A DNA stretch of 35,399 nucleotides from Oscillospiraceae bacterium (GCA_015066325.1 SVOP01000007.1:1-35399); one strand, 5' to 3'. Counted from the stretch's first letter, positions 15,119-22,850 are shown. A program made the numbers and translations. Notes: generated by a model from the sequence alone, not told the origin.

Positions 15119-16132
15119 ATGCCACAGAGAACGGGAAAATATACAATCGAGTTAAAGAATACTCCGTCAATTATCGGCTACGCGGCGGTGGTCGGTAAAA
15201 AAGAGGCGGAAGGACCTTTGGGTCAGTATTTTGATAAAGCCTATAATGATGCTTTTTTCGGAGAAAAAACCTTTGAAAAAGCGGAAACAAAAATGCAGAA
15301 AATGACCATTGAAACCGCAGTAAAAAAATCAGAACTTTCCAAAAATGATATTCAGATTGCTTTTGCAGGTGACCTTCTCAACCAATGTATCGGCTCATCC
15401 TTTGATATGAGGGATTTAGGCTTTTGCTTTGCAGGTCTTTACGGAGCTTGCTCAACAATGGCACTCTCCCTTGCACTTGCAGGAATTTTTGTAGATTCAG
15501 GCGCAGCAAAAACTGCCCTTGCCGCTGCATCCTCTCATTTTTGCTCTGCTGAAAGGCAGTATCGCTTTCCTCTTGAATACGGAGGTCAGCGTAGCCCCGC
15601 AAGTCAATGGACTGTTACGGGCGCAGGTGCAGCAGTAGTTGCCGAAAAGAGAGAAAACACTCCCAAGATTGAAAAGGTTATAATCGGTTCTGTGAGGGAT
15701 TTGGGAATAACCGACGTTAACAATATGGGCGCGGCTATGGCACCTGCGGCGGCACAGACAATCGGAGATTTCCTGAAAGATACCCAAACGAAACCCGAAG
15801 ACTATGACTTAATTCTCACAGGTGACTTGGGTTCAACAGGCTCTGCTCTTTTGGAAGAATTAATGAGAAAGGAATATTGCACCGACATAAGCGCTGTTCA
15901 TAAGGATTGCGGAACAATGGTTTTTGATTTGGAAAAACAAGATGTGCACTCGGGTGGCTCAGGCTGCGGTTGCTCCGCAAGTGTTGTCTGCTCATATATT
16001 CTGGGCAGATTAAAGAGCAAAGAGCTTAACAAGGTGCTTTTTGTAGGAACGGGTGCCCTTCTCTCCCCCACCTCATCAATGCAAAAGGAATCAACACCGG
16101 GAATTGCGCATGGGGTGGTGCTCACTGCGTGA
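15119..16132 (+). CDS. spoVAD: Stage V sporulation protein AD (SpoVAD)
   Basis: A 337-residue SpoVAD, a thiolase-fold protein that binds dipicolinic acid and works with the SpoVA channel at the spore inner membrane. Visible signatures are GPLGQYFDKAYND near the start, the YGACSTMALSLALAG nucleophile-region turn (about 105-125), FCSAERQYRFPLEYGGQRSP and LTGDLGSTGSALLEELM, followed by the Gly-rich SGGSGCGCSASVVCSYILG. AAGGA at 15106-15110 sits 8 bases before ATG 15119. The ATG at 15110 overlaps the ribosome binding site and is rejected. SpoVAE, normally next, is missing, and a 47-residue peptide and hairpin repeats follow instead. Confidence 0.95.
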   Translation: MPQRTGKYTIELKNTPSIIGYAAVVGKKEAEGPLGQYFDKAYNDAFFGEKTFEKAETKMQKMTIETAVKKSELSKNDIQIAFAGDLLNQCIGSSFDMRDLGFCFAGLYGACSTMALSLALAGIFVDSGAAKTALAAASSHFCSAERQYRFPLEYGGQRSPASQWTVTGAGAAVVAEKRENTPKIEKVIIGSVRDLGITDVNNMGAAMAPAAAQTIGDFLKDTQTKPEDYDLILTGDLGSTGSALLEELMRKEYCTDISAVHKDCGTMVFDLEKQDVHSGGSGCGCSASVVCSYILGRLKSKELNKVLFVGTGALLSPTSSMQKESTPGIAHGVVLTA

Positions 16133-16318
16133 GAATGCGGAATAGGCTTAGCCAATGAAATAAATCCTTATAGGATTTATGAAGTATCAAATGGATATGA
16201 AGTACGCTAACGCGTATGAAAGGATTTATTTTACTTCATATTTTGCAATGCAAAATACTTCATGATCCAAATGGATTATTTCATATTGCATAGCAATACT
16301 TCATTGAATCAGAAATGC
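16133..16318. repeat. Mini-hairpin array with 7-base ATGAAGT/ACTTCAT linkers
   Basis: Short palindromes are separated by a 7-base linker: GGC-TTA-GCC, AAATCC-TTATA-GGATTT (16162-16178), ATC-GAT, ACGC-TAA-CGCGT, then ATTTTGC-AAT-GCAAAAT (16240-16256), ATCCA-AA-TGGAT (16265-16276) and ATTGC-ATA-GCAAT (16285-16297). Linkers are ATGAAGT in the left half and its reverse complement ACTTCAT in the right half. It starts right after the spoVAD stop with GAATGCGGAAT. Confidence 0.8.
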
Positions 16319-16345
16319 GGAATGCAGAATTATTAGGGAGGAATT

Positions 16346-16489
16346 ATGAATAAACAACAAGCATTACAAAGTCTTTCAAATGTTACAAAAACCTATTTAA
16401 GAATTTCACAGTTAAAAACAATTCTGACAGTATTCTTTGTTGGATACACTTTAACAAAAATAATAAAAACAATGCGTAGTTCAAATTAA
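16346..16489 (+). CDS. 47-residue hypothetical peptide
   Basis: The ORF begins with ATG at 16346 behind a strong GGGAGGA ribosome binding site. It encodes a short basic, amphipathic peptide (MNKQQALQSLSNVTKTYLRI, then a hydrophobic stretch TILTVFFVGYTLTKII, ending KTMRSSN), which could be a single membrane-associated helix. I do not recognise a family. It occupies the place where SpoVAE is expected but does not resemble it. The last codons and the stop lie in a perfect palindrome (AATGCGTAGTTC...GAACTACGCATT), so the C-terminus is repeat-derived. The ribosome binding site and hydrophobic profile favour a real peptide, but homologues are needed to be sure. Confidence 0.45.
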   Translation: MNKQQALQSLSNVTKTYLRISQLKTILTVFFVGYTLTKIIKTMRSSN

Positions 16490-16501
16490 GAACTACGCAT
16501 T
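16471..16501. repeat. 12-bp-stem palindrome at the end of the small peptide gene
   Basis: AATGCGTAGTTC, a 7-base loop, and GAACTACGCATT. No T run follows, so it may be a repeat-type hairpin rather than a terminator. The AATGCGTA-type sequence also occurs at the end of the StnA-like gene (1033-1045). Confidence 0.65.
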
Positions 16502-16511
16502 AATTAATTAA

Positions 16512-16568
16512 AATGTTTGGAAGCCAAGCTTCCCCTAAACTTGCCACTTGCCATTTGCCACTTGCAAC
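16512..16568 (-). repeat. Heptad module GGCAAGT class after the GH125 gene
   Basis: On the minus strand, the stop TAA of the GH125 gene runs straight into GTTGCAAGTGGCAAATGGC and continues with 7-base units, then a hairpin GGGAAGCTT/GGCTTCC and AAACATT. An inverted near-copy lies at 19243-19302 after the alcohol dehydrogenase. The same hairpin end follows a different heptad sequence at 29397-29420. Confidence 0.8.
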
Positions 16569-17840
16569 TTATTCTTCCGCTAATCTTATCATAAGCTCAG
16601 CAAAAAGGCTGTTTGCCCATGCAAACCAAGGACGAGTGAAATCTGTATCGTCATTCTTGTTAAAGGATTCGTGCATAAGATATGCGCCTGCGTGAGTGGT
16701 GGTGAGCATTCTTATACATTCCTTGATTTCTTCAGGGTCTGTTGAGGTAAGAGCCTGCATTGTCAAAGAAATATGCCAGATTTTATCTGTGCCTGTATGG
16801 GGGCTGCCTATCCCCTTTGCAACCGCACCCTCGAAATACCAAGGATTATTGTGAGAAAGGATAAACCTTCTTGTATTCTGATAAATCTCGTTATCAGGCT
16901 TTACATATCCAAGATACGGGGCAGATAAAAGGCTGGGTGAATTGGCATCATCCATTAAAAGCATATTGCCCATACCATCAGTTTCATAAACAAAAATTTT
17001 GCCGTAGCTGTCGTGGTCATATACACCGTGTTCTTTTATTCCCTCGTCGATATCAAAAGCAAGAGAACGGCATTCGCTTTCAAGCTTTGTATCCTCATAG
17101 CCCTCGTTAGCCATCTGAGCCGCTTTTTTGAGAGCACAAACCGCCATCATATTTGAGGGCACAAGATAGCCGTAAAGGCATCTGTCGTCAGAGGGACGGA
17201 AGCCCGACCAGGTCATACCTGTGTATAAAACATCATTACCCTTGCCTTCATTGGGAAGAGTGTCAATTGTGGGGCAATCGGTACGGTTAAAGTAATATGT
17301 TGAATTTTTAAAATGGTTCTGCTCTTTTTTGAATACATCAACAATTTTCCACATCATTTCGTGGAACTCTTCTGTAAAAATTGAAGTATCAAGAGTTTCA
17401 TTATAATATTGGTGTGCAAGATAAAGAGAGGCGCAAAGAGAGTCAACCTCATATTTTCTCTCCCATATTAATTCGTGAGAAAAATCCGTTTCATCCTTAT
17501 GGCTTTTTGAATTGGGCACTGCATTGAAAGCATTTGCATAAGGGTCAAGGCACACAAATTTTGCGTGACGGGCAATAACACTTCTGATAATTTCCTTTAA
17601 ATTCTCATCCTCATTGGCATAGCGAATGTAATGAGTAAGCTGGGATGCGCTGTCACGAAGCCACATTGCAGGAATATCACCGGTTATAACAAAATAGCCA
17701 CCGTCATCGAGCTTTGTTACTGTGGTTTCAATAGTATTCAAAAAACAACCCTTGAAAAACGGTGCAAGCTCAGGGTGCTTTATTTTAAGCTTTTCTGTAA
17801 TTTCATCTGCTTTTTGCAAAAGAATCTTCGGAATATCCAT
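16569..17840 (-). CDS. Glycoside hydrolase family 125 (exo-alpha-1,6-mannosidase)
   Basis: A 423-residue protein with the GH125 (formerly DUF1237) signature: GGYFVITGDIPAMWLRDSAS (about 46-65), TDFSHELIWERKYEVDSLCA, YTGMTWSGFRPSDDRCLYGY, and near the end DTDFTRPWFAWANSLFAELM. Known members remove terminal alpha-1,6-linked mannose with inversion from N-glycan or host mannan fragments. No signal peptide is present, so it probably acts on imported oligosaccharides in the cytoplasm. It is the only carbohydrate enzyme in its block and faces away from the alcohol dehydrogenase gene. AGGAG lies 8 bases before ATG. The stop codon is joined to a heptad array. Confidence 0.93.
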   Translation of the reverse strand: MDIPKILLQKADEITEKLKIKHPELAPFFKGCFLNTIETTVTKLDDGGYFVITGDIPAMWLRDSASQLTHYIRYANEDENLKEIIRSVIARHAKFVCLDPYANAFNAVPNSKSHKDETDFSHELIWERKYEVDSLCASLYLAHQYYNETLDTSIFTEEFHEMMWKIVDVFKKEQNHFKNSTYYFNRTDCPTIDTLPNEGKGNDVLYTGMTWSGFRPSDDRCLYGYLVPSNMMAVCALKKAAQMANEGYEDTKLESECRSLAFDIDEGIKEHGVYDHDSYGKIFVYETDGMGNMLLMDDANSPSLLSAPYLGYVKPDNEIYQNTRRFILSHNNPWYFEGAVAKGIGSPHTGTDKIWHISLTMQALTSTDPEEIKECIRMLTTTHAGAYLMHESFNKNDDTDFTRPWFAWANSLFAELMIRLAEE

Positions 17841-17880
17841 AAAAATCTCCTAATTTGCATTACATAAATACATTTTAAAC

Positions 17881-17909
17881 AGTATATCACGACCATTTTT
17901 TTAAAACAA
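17881..17909 (-). promoter_or_regulatory. Promoter for the GH125 gene
   Basis: On the minus strand TTGTTT (17909-17904), 17 bases, then TATACT (17886-17881). The leader to ATG 17840 is about 35 bases. Confidence 0.55.
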
Positions 17910-18015
17910 TGGTAATATTGCAAGGGTTTTTTCCCTTAAATTTGTAAAACTTACCGAATTTTCAAAAACCTGAAAATATTTGAAAATTGTTAATGATTTA
18001 TCAATGTACTTGTAG

Positions 18016-18021
18016 TATAAT
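18016..18021 (+). promoter_or_regulatory. Likely -10 element for the alcohol dehydrogenase gene
   Basis: TATAAT at 18016-18021, about 32 bases before the start codon. No -35 element at standard spacing is convincing, since the TTGTTA at 17987 is too far away. Confidence 0.4.
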
Positions 18022-18053
18022 AGGTTCGATAAAAAACCTTTGGAGGTATAAAA

Positions 18054-19202
18054 ATGGCAAATCGTATTGTATTAAACACAATTTCCTATCATGGAAAAGG
18101 AGCAATTGAAAACATCACCACAGAGCTTCAGAGCCGTGGATTTAAAAAAGCTTTCGTATGCTCCGACCCCGACCTTATTAAGTTCGGTGTTACAGGTAAG
18201 GTAACAGACCTTCTCGATAAAGCAGGCTTCCCTTACAGTATATTCAGCGAAATCAAAGCAAATCCCACTATTGAAAATGTTCTCAGCGGTGTTGAGGCTT
18301 TCAAGGCAAGCGGAGCAGATTGCATCGTTGCTATCGGTGGCGGTTCTGCTATGGACACAGCAAAAGCAGTTGGTATCATTATTGAAAATCCTGAATTTGC
18401 AGATGTAAGAAGCCTTGAGGGCGTAGCAGAAACAAAGAACCACGCAGTTTTCACTATCGCAGTTCCCACAACTGCAGGTACTGCTGCTGAGGTTACAATC
18501 AACTATGTTATCACAGATGTTGAAAAGAAACGTAAATTCGTTTGCGTTGACGTTCACGATATTCCCGAGGTTGCAGTTGTTGACCCCGAAATGATGTCCA
18601 CAATGCCCAAGGGTCTTACCGCTTCAACAGGTATGGATGCTCTCACCCATGCTATTGAAGGCTACATCACTAAGGGTGCTTGGGAAATGACAGATATGTT
18701 CCACCTCAAAGCAATCGAGCTTATTGCAAAGCATCTTCCCGGTGCTTGCGAAAACACTCCCGAGGGCAGAGAGGGTATGGCTCTCGCTCAGTATATTGCA
18801 GGTCAGGGCTTCTCAAACGTTGGTCTTGGTATTGTTCACTCCATGGCTCACGGTCTCGGTGCTCTTTATGACACACCCCACGGTGTTGCAAATGCAATTC
18901 TTCTTCCCTCAATTATGGCTTACAACGCAGAGTGCACAGGCGATAAATACCGCGACATTGCAAAAGCAATGGGCGTTGAAGGTACAGACGCTATGACAAT
19001 TGAGGAAGCAAGAAAAGCAGCAGTTGATGCAGTTTACGCTCTCAATGAAAAGGTTGGTATTGCTAAAGACCTTAAGGGTATTCTTAAAGAAGAGGATATT
19101 CAGTTCCTTAGTGAAAGCGCATTCGCAGATGCTTGCCGTCCCGGTAACCCCAAGGATACAAGCGTTGAAGAAATCGCAGAGCTTTACAGAGCATTGCTTT
19201 AA
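18054..19202 (+). CDS. Iron-containing alcohol dehydrogenase (lactaldehyde reductase FucO-like)
   Basis: A 382-residue group III (iron-dependent) alcohol dehydrogenase. The NAD-binding N-terminal half has the GGGSAMDTAKAVG motif (about 96-108) and AVPTTAGTAAEVT. The C-terminal helical half has the iron ligands in GMDALTHAIEGY (Asp and His) and in GIVHSMAHGLGALYDTPHG (two His). The NAD-dependent reaction is reversible reduction of an aldehyde such as lactaldehyde, propanal or acetaldehyde. The overall sequence is closest to what I know of FucO/1,2-propanediol oxidoreductases, but substrate cannot be fixed from sequence. TTTGGAGG precedes the ATG. Codon use is strongly biased toward abundant codons, which suggests high expression. 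A strong terminator follows. It is divergent from the mannosidase gene. Confidence 0.9.
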   Translation: MANRIVLNTISYHGKGAIENITTELQSRGFKKAFVCSDPDLIKFGVTGKVTDLLDKAGFPYSIFSEIKANPTIENVLSGVEAFKASGADCIVAIGGGSAMDTAKAVGIIIENPEFADVRSLEGVAETKNHAVFTIAVPTTAGTAAEVTINYVITDVEKKRKFVCVDVHDIPEVAVVDPEMMSTMPKGLTASTGMDALTHAIEGYITKGAWEMTDMFHLKAIELIAKHLPGACENTPEGREGMALAQYIAGQGFSNVGLGIVHSMAHGLGALYDTPHGVANAILLPSIMAYNAECTGDKYRDIAKAMGVEGTDAMTIEEARKAAVDAVYALNEKVGIAKDLKGILKEEDIQFLSESAFADACRPGNPKDTSVEEIAELYRALL

Positions 19203-19203
19203 T

Positions 19204-19242
19204 AAAAAACACCGTCCGACGAAAGTCGGGCGGATTTTTTAT
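19204..19242 (+). terminator. Terminator after the alcohol dehydrogenase gene
   Basis: CCGTCCGAC-GAAA-GTCGGGCGG followed by ATTTTTTATT. It has a GNRA-type loop and a strong stem directly after the stop codon. Confidence 0.95.
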
Positions 19243-19302
19243 TAAGTGGCAAGTTGGAAATGGCAAGTGGCAAGTTTATGGGAAGTTTAGCTTCCAAACA
19301 TT
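19243..19302 (+). repeat. Heptad module GGCAAGT class after the alcohol dehydrogenase gene
   Basis: TAAGTGGCAAGTTGG, then AAATGGC AAGTGGC AAGTTTA with a 7-base period, followed by the hairpin GGGAAG/CTTCC and AAACATT. It is the inverted counterpart of 16512-16568, so the two divergent genes are bracketed by it. Confidence 0.8.
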
Positions 19303-19359
19303 ATATTATTTATTCTGACAACAACTTTTTCACTTTTTAATTAACTAAACACCACAAAA

Positions 19360-19400
19360 AAAGGATTCAGGACAATAAATGTCTTGAATCCTTTAACTTT
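19360..19400. terminator. Bidirectional terminator with TTCAGGACA core
   Basis: AAAGGATTCAGGACA, ATAAA, TGTCTTGAATCCTTT flanked by A and T runs. The same TTCARGACA/TGTCYTGAA core occurs in terminators at 22746, 29312 and, more loosely, 33895. Confidence 0.9.
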
Positions 19401-19424
19401 TATAATTGCTGACCGCAGGTCCCG

Positions 19425-19452
19425 AAACTTGCCACTTGCCACTTGCCACTTA
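19425..19452 (-). repeat. Heptad array GGCAAGT class joined to the DUF554 stop
   Basis: On the minus strand the stop TAA begins TAAGTGGCAAGTGGCAAGT and continues for three to four units. It is inverted relative to 19243-19278 across the terminator. Confidence 0.85.
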
Positions 19453-20163
19453 AAATAATTCCATTATTTTACACACAAAAGGAACAAGTATCAATCCCGG
19501 TAACAAATTCGCAACCTTGATTTTCGTAATTCCGATAAGATTAAGTCCGAGAGCGATAATCATAACCGACCCTGCACAGATTAATTCCGCAACTGCAAAA
19601 TCATTAAGGAATGAGCCGAGAGCCATAGAAAGTGCCACAAGACCACCCTGAAAAACAAGAACAAAAGCTGAGCTGAAAAGCACACCTATACCAAGGCTGG
19701 CTCCAAGCATCGTTGAAGAAATCAGGTCAAGAACAGATTTTGTATAAAGCATCTGATTATCTCCCGAAATTCCTGCATTCATTGAACCCACAATTGTCAT
19801 AGCACCGACACAGAAAAGAAGCGAGGCTGTAACAAAGCCCTGCGAAAAGGTGCTTTTTTCATTTTCGCCTTTTTTGCTTTTCTTCTGAAGCTTGTCCCCT
19901 ATTTTAGTAAGCTTTCCGTCAATATCAATAAGCGTACCGATAATTGTACCGAGAACAAGAGAAATAATCATAACAAGCTGATTCTGCCCCTTTATAACTC
20001 CTGTTACACCGATTGCAACAGTACAAAGACCGATAGCGGTCATAACTGCACTTGTAAGCCTTTCAGGTATCTGCTTTTTAAGTAAAAGTCCAAGGGTACT
20101 GCCTATAAGAACTGTTAACACATTTACAAGCACACCGCTGAAATTCGTTAATAAATCAAGCAT
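19450..20163 (-). CDS. DUF554 family membrane protein
   Basis: A 237-residue integral membrane protein of the DUF554 (YdfK-like) family. Hydrophobic segments fit about seven membrane helices (about 6-26, 36-54, 60-80, 103-122, 140-165, 170-190 and 195-233). The family opening GVLVNVLTVLIGSTLGLLLK and the VLGTIIGTLIDIDGKL segment are visible, with a charged cytoplasmic stretch (KLQKKSKKGENEKS) after the third helix. Function of the family is not established, and transport is only a guess. The ATG at 20163 overlaps the end of the pseudouridine synthase gene by 8 bases and is 12 bases from AGGAG. An ATG at 20175 abuts AGGAG too closely. The operon is Na/Pi transporter, RluA, DUF554. Confidence 0.85.
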   Translation of the reverse strand: MLDLLTNFSGVLVNVLTVLIGSTLGLLLKKQIPERLTSAVMTAIGLCTVAIGVTGVIKGQNQLVMIISLVLGTIIGTLIDIDGKLTKIGDKLQKKSKKGENEKSTFSQGFVTASLLFCVGAMTIVGSMNAGISGDNQMLYTKSVLDLISSTMLGASLGIGVLFSSAFVLVFQGGLVALSMALGSFLNDFAVAELICAGSVMIIALGLNLIGITKIKVANLLPGLILVPFVCKIMELF

Positions 20164-20827
20164 TGTATGTAACATCTCCTAAATTCCAAGGGTAAATATT
20201 AAAATCGGGATTTGAAACAAATTCAACCTTTTCCTTTGTCCTCGGATGAATAAATTTTATGTTATGAGAATGAAGGGCAATACCGCAGTCACGCACCTTA
20301 CTGCCGTATCTTCCGTCACCCGTAAGAGGTGTTTTTCTGGAGGAAAACTGAACTCTTATCTGATGTGTTCTTCCTGTATGTAAAAGCACTTTCACAAGTG
20401 CATTTTTCTCACTTTTCTTTAAAACAACGTATTCAAGGCTTGCCTCTCTTACACCCCTTCTCATTCTGTTAACAACAAAGGAGCGATTCTTTTTTGAATC
20501 CTTAAAAAGCAAATCCTTATATATACCCTCGTCATTTTCGGGAATACCGTCAGTCACCGCAAGATAAGTTTTATAAAACTTACCGTTTGCAATATCCGTG
20601 GAAAGTGCCGAGGCACTTTTTTTATTTTTAGCAAAAACCATAACACCACCGACCTCTCGGTCAAGGCGGTGCAAAAGGTAGATATTTTCTTTTTGAAGAT
20701 GAGTTAAAATCCCCTTTTCGCCCTTTGGAGAATCTTCACTTAAAATTCCTACGGGCTTGTTTATAACGAGAACATCCTCATCCTCAAAGATGATTTCGAT
20801 ATCATTTGTGCAAATCGTATTTTCCAT
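20156..20827 (-). CDS. RluA-family rRNA/tRNA pseudouridine synthase
   Basis: A 223-residue single-domain pseudouridine synthase lacking the S4 RNA-binding domain. The catalytic motif is LLHRLDREVGGVMVFAKN (about 55-72), with Asp as the nucleophile toward uridine C5. The usual Ser/Thr-Gly after the Asp motif is here Val-Gly-Gly. The later LLHTGRTHQIRVQFSS (about 150-165) is a second family signature. It converts specific uridines in rRNA or tRNA to pseudouridine, and the target site cannot be told. ATG 20827 follows GAGGAG at good spacing and overlaps the 3' end of the upstream transporter gene by 26 bases. The frame is open to 20920, but only as overlap with that gene. Confidence 0.9.
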   Translation of the reverse strand: MENTICTNDIEIIFEDEDVLVINKPVGILSEDSPKGEKGILTHLQKENIYLLHRLDREVGGVMVFAKNKKSASALSTDIANGKFYKTYLAVTDGIPENDEGIYKDLLFKDSKKNRSFVVNRMRRGVREASLEYVVLKKSEKNALVKVLLHTGRTHQIRVQFSSRKTPLTGDGRYGSKVRDCGIALHSHNIKFIHPRTKEKVEFVSNPDFNIYPWNLGDVTYNA

Positions 20828-22562
20828 TGTACTCCTCAAAAACCTCCTTGAAATCCTCATTATCGTATTTGATTTTATTAAGATAATTATGAGGGTCAAA
20901 GATGTCATTCTGAGCTTCAATTACCGCAACGGCAATATTGGAGCAGTGGTCGGAAATCCTCTCACAATTTGTCAATAAATCTGAAAGAACAAAGCCCATT
21001 TCAATAGTACAGTCACCGCTTTGAAGACGGTTAATGTGATGAGATTTGATTTCTGCAGTGAGGTTATCAATGACTTGCTCAAGAGGTTCAACCTTTGAAG
21101 CTAAGGCCAAATCATTTTTCTCATATACCTTTGTTGTCATAACAACAATTTCTGTTATCGCTTCAATAAGGGTTGAAATTTCCTTTTGTGCCTTTTCAGA
21201 GAAATGAATTTTCTTTTCGTGGATTTCCTGAGCAACCTTTTTGAGATTAAGAGCATGGTCGCCAAGTCGTTCAAAGTCCCCAATCGTATGAAGCATTCTT
21301 GAAACCGTTCTTGCATCATTAGCAGAAAGTGCTTCCGCAGAAAGCTTTACAAGGTATGTTCCCAATTCATCCTCATAGGTATCAAGAACACCTTCGTTTT
21401 CTTTAATCAATTTTGCTTCTTCTTTATCGTATGAAAAAACGAGATTAAGTGCTTTAAGAATAGTAACCTTGGCAATAATCGCCATCTGTGAAGTATAGTT
21501 ATCGCATTCCATAACTGCAACTGTAGGAGAACGGAAAAGTCTTTCATCAAGGTAAACAACCGTTTTTTCTCCCTTTTCTTCGCCTTTTTTCTCCTTGATA
21601 ACCTTGTGAGCCAATTTACCGAGAAGCTTTGTAAAGGGTGCAAGAAGAACTACAGTCACCACATTGAATATGGTGTGAATAACAGCAATACTTGCAGGGT
21701 TCACCATATTTTCGTCAAAGTAACTGCCCATAGCAGAGTTAACAATAAGGAACACGGGCATAAATATCAATGAGCCGATAATATTTATAATTGTGTGAGT
21801 AAAGGAAACTCGCTTTGCATTTGCACCTGCACCGATGCAGGAAATAAGCCCGGTTGCACAAGTACCGATATTCTGACCAAGAATTATAGGAACTGCCATT
21901 GTATAGGTAATGGAGCCTGTAAGAGAAAGAGCCTGAAGAATACCAACTGATGCAGAGGAAGACTGAATAACCGCAGTAAACACAGCACCCACAAGAATAC
22001 CAAGAACGGGGTTGTTGAATTTAAGAAGAACATTCTTGAACTCAGGCATTTCTGCTAAGCCTTCAACTGAGCCCGACATAATATCCATACCGTAAATGAG
22101 AACGGTAAAGCCAACGAAAATAGTGCCGAGAATTTTTCGCTTGTCACTTTTTGACATCATTATAAATGCAATACCGATAACTGCAAGAATGGGAGCAAAG
22201 TTCTGTGGTTTTACCATCTGAATTATAAACGAATCACTTTGCACACCAACGAGTGACAAGAACCAAGCGGTAATTGTTGTACCGATATTAGCACCGAATA
22301 TAACGCCGATTGAATTTTCAAACGCCATAAGGCCCGAGTTTACAAGACCCACAAGCATAACAGTTGTTGCGGAAGAGGACTGAATAACCGCAGTAATCAA
22401 TGCACCCATAATAATGCTTACGAACACATTTGAGGTCATTTTTTTAAGAATGATCTCAAGCTTACTGCCTGCCGCCTTTTCAAGTCCATCGGACATAGTA
22501 TTCATACCGAAAAGGAAAAACACAAGCCCTGCCAAAAGGCTTAAAACATCAAAAAAAGTCAT
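20802..22562 (-). CDS. Na/Pi cotransporter family protein with PhoU-like domain
   Basis: A 586-residue transporter of the NptA/PNaS family. Residues about 1-340 hold 8-10 membrane helices with two inverted Na/Pi repeats carrying the QSSSAT motif: GALITAVIQSSSATTVMLVG (about 50-69) and GAVFTAVIQSSSASVGILQA (about 180-200). The cytoplasmic part from about 370 is a PhoU-like helical domain (LHTIGDFERLGDHALNLKK, NCERISDHCSNIAVAVIEA), which is thought to sense or gate phosphate uptake. Expected role: sodium-driven phosphate import at the cell membrane. The start at 22562 follows GGGAGAG, and the in-frame extension to 22598 is ignored. A promoter is visible upstream. It leads a three-gene overlapping operon. 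Confidence 0.93.
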   Translation of the reverse strand: MTFFDVLSLLAGLVFFLFGMNTMSDGLEKAAGSKLEIILKKMTSNVFVSIIMGALITAVIQSSSATTVMLVGLVNSGLMAFENSIGVIFGANIGTTITAWFLSLVGVQSDSFIIQMVKPQNFAPILAVIGIAFIMMSKSDKRKILGTIFVGFTVLIYGMDIMSGSVEGLAEMPEFKNVLLKFNNPVLGILVGAVFTAVIQSSSASVGILQALSLTGSITYTMAVPIILGQNIGTCATGLISCIGAGANAKRVSFTHTIINIIGSLIFMPVFLIVNSAMGSYFDENMVNPASIAVIHTIFNVVTVVLLAPFTKLLGKLAHKVIKEKKGEEKGEKTVVYLDERLFRSPTVAVMECDNYTSQMAIIAKVTILKALNLVFSYDKEEAKLIKENEGVLDTYEDELGTYLVKLSAEALSANDARTVSRMLHTIGDFERLGDHALNLKKVAQEIHEKKIHFSEKAQKEISTLIEAITEIVVMTTKVYEKNDLALASKVEPLEQVIDNLTAEIKSHHINRLQSGDCTIEMGFVLSDLLTNCERISDHCSNIAVAVIEAQNDIFDPHNYLNKIKYDNEDFKEVFEEYNGKYDLHK

Positions 22563-22618
22563 AGTCTTCTCTCCCTTTTTGACAAAAACAGGAATCAATC
22601 CAAATTTTTACAAAAATC

Positions 22619-22647
22619 ATTTTATCACAGATTTTTCTACTCTTCAA
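22619..22647 (-). promoter_or_regulatory. Promoter for the Na/Pi transporter operon
   Basis: On the minus strand TTGAAG (22647-22642), 17 bases, then TAAAAT (22624-22619). The leader to ATG 22562 is about 50 bases. Confidence 0.55.
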
Positions 22648-22686
22648 TATTGTTGGAAAAATAAATTAAAAAATGCAAACATATTA

Positions 22687-22738
22687 GCTACCAGTCGTCA
22701 GCTACCGGCTGTCAGCTCTCGGGGCGCAAAAATGCGCC
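22687..22738 (+). repeat. Heptad array AGCTACC/AGTCGTC class with small hairpin
   Basis: AGCTACC AGTCGTC AGCTACC GGCTGTC AGCTCTC has a 7-base period, followed by the hairpin GGCGCA-AAAA-TGCGCC. It faces an inverted related array at 22811-22848 across a terminator. Confidence 0.75.
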
Positions 22739-22745
22739 AAAAGAA

Positions 22746-22788
22746 AAAGATTCAAGACATTGGCTGTCCTGAATCCTTCTGTTTTTTT
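22746..22788. terminator. Terminator with TTCAAGACA core
   Basis: AAAGATTCAAGACA, TTGGC, TGTCCTGAATCCTT, then CTGTTTTTTT. In minus orientation it ends the phosphoribosyltransferase-like gene. Confidence 0.88.
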
Positions 22789-22810
22789 AGATATCTTTAA
22801 GTTTTGCGAA

Positions 22811-22848
22811 GCCGCTGGTGGCTGGAGACTGGCGACTGGCAGCTTTAA
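22811..22848 (-). repeat. Heptad array CCAGTCG class after the phosphoribosyltransferase-like gene
   Basis: On the minus strand GCTGCCAGTCGCCAGTCTCC continues into CAGCCACCAGC with a 7-base period, ending at a GGCTTCGC end like other arrays. It starts within 6 bases of the gene's stop codon. Confidence 0.75.
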
Positions 22849-22850
22849 AA

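Noticed and set aside
16346-16489. Degenerate spoVAE
   Set aside because: The 47-residue peptide does not share the SpoVAE pattern of repeated membrane helices or its Gly-rich signatures.
17987-17992. TTGTTA as the -35 box of the alcohol dehydrogenase promoter
   Set aside because: It is 23 bases from the TATAAT, outside the usual 16-18 base spacing.
18072-18557. 161-codon minus-strand ORF opposite the alcohol dehydrogenase gene
   Set aside because: Antisense shadow of a highly codon-biased gene, which tends to leave long open antisense frames.
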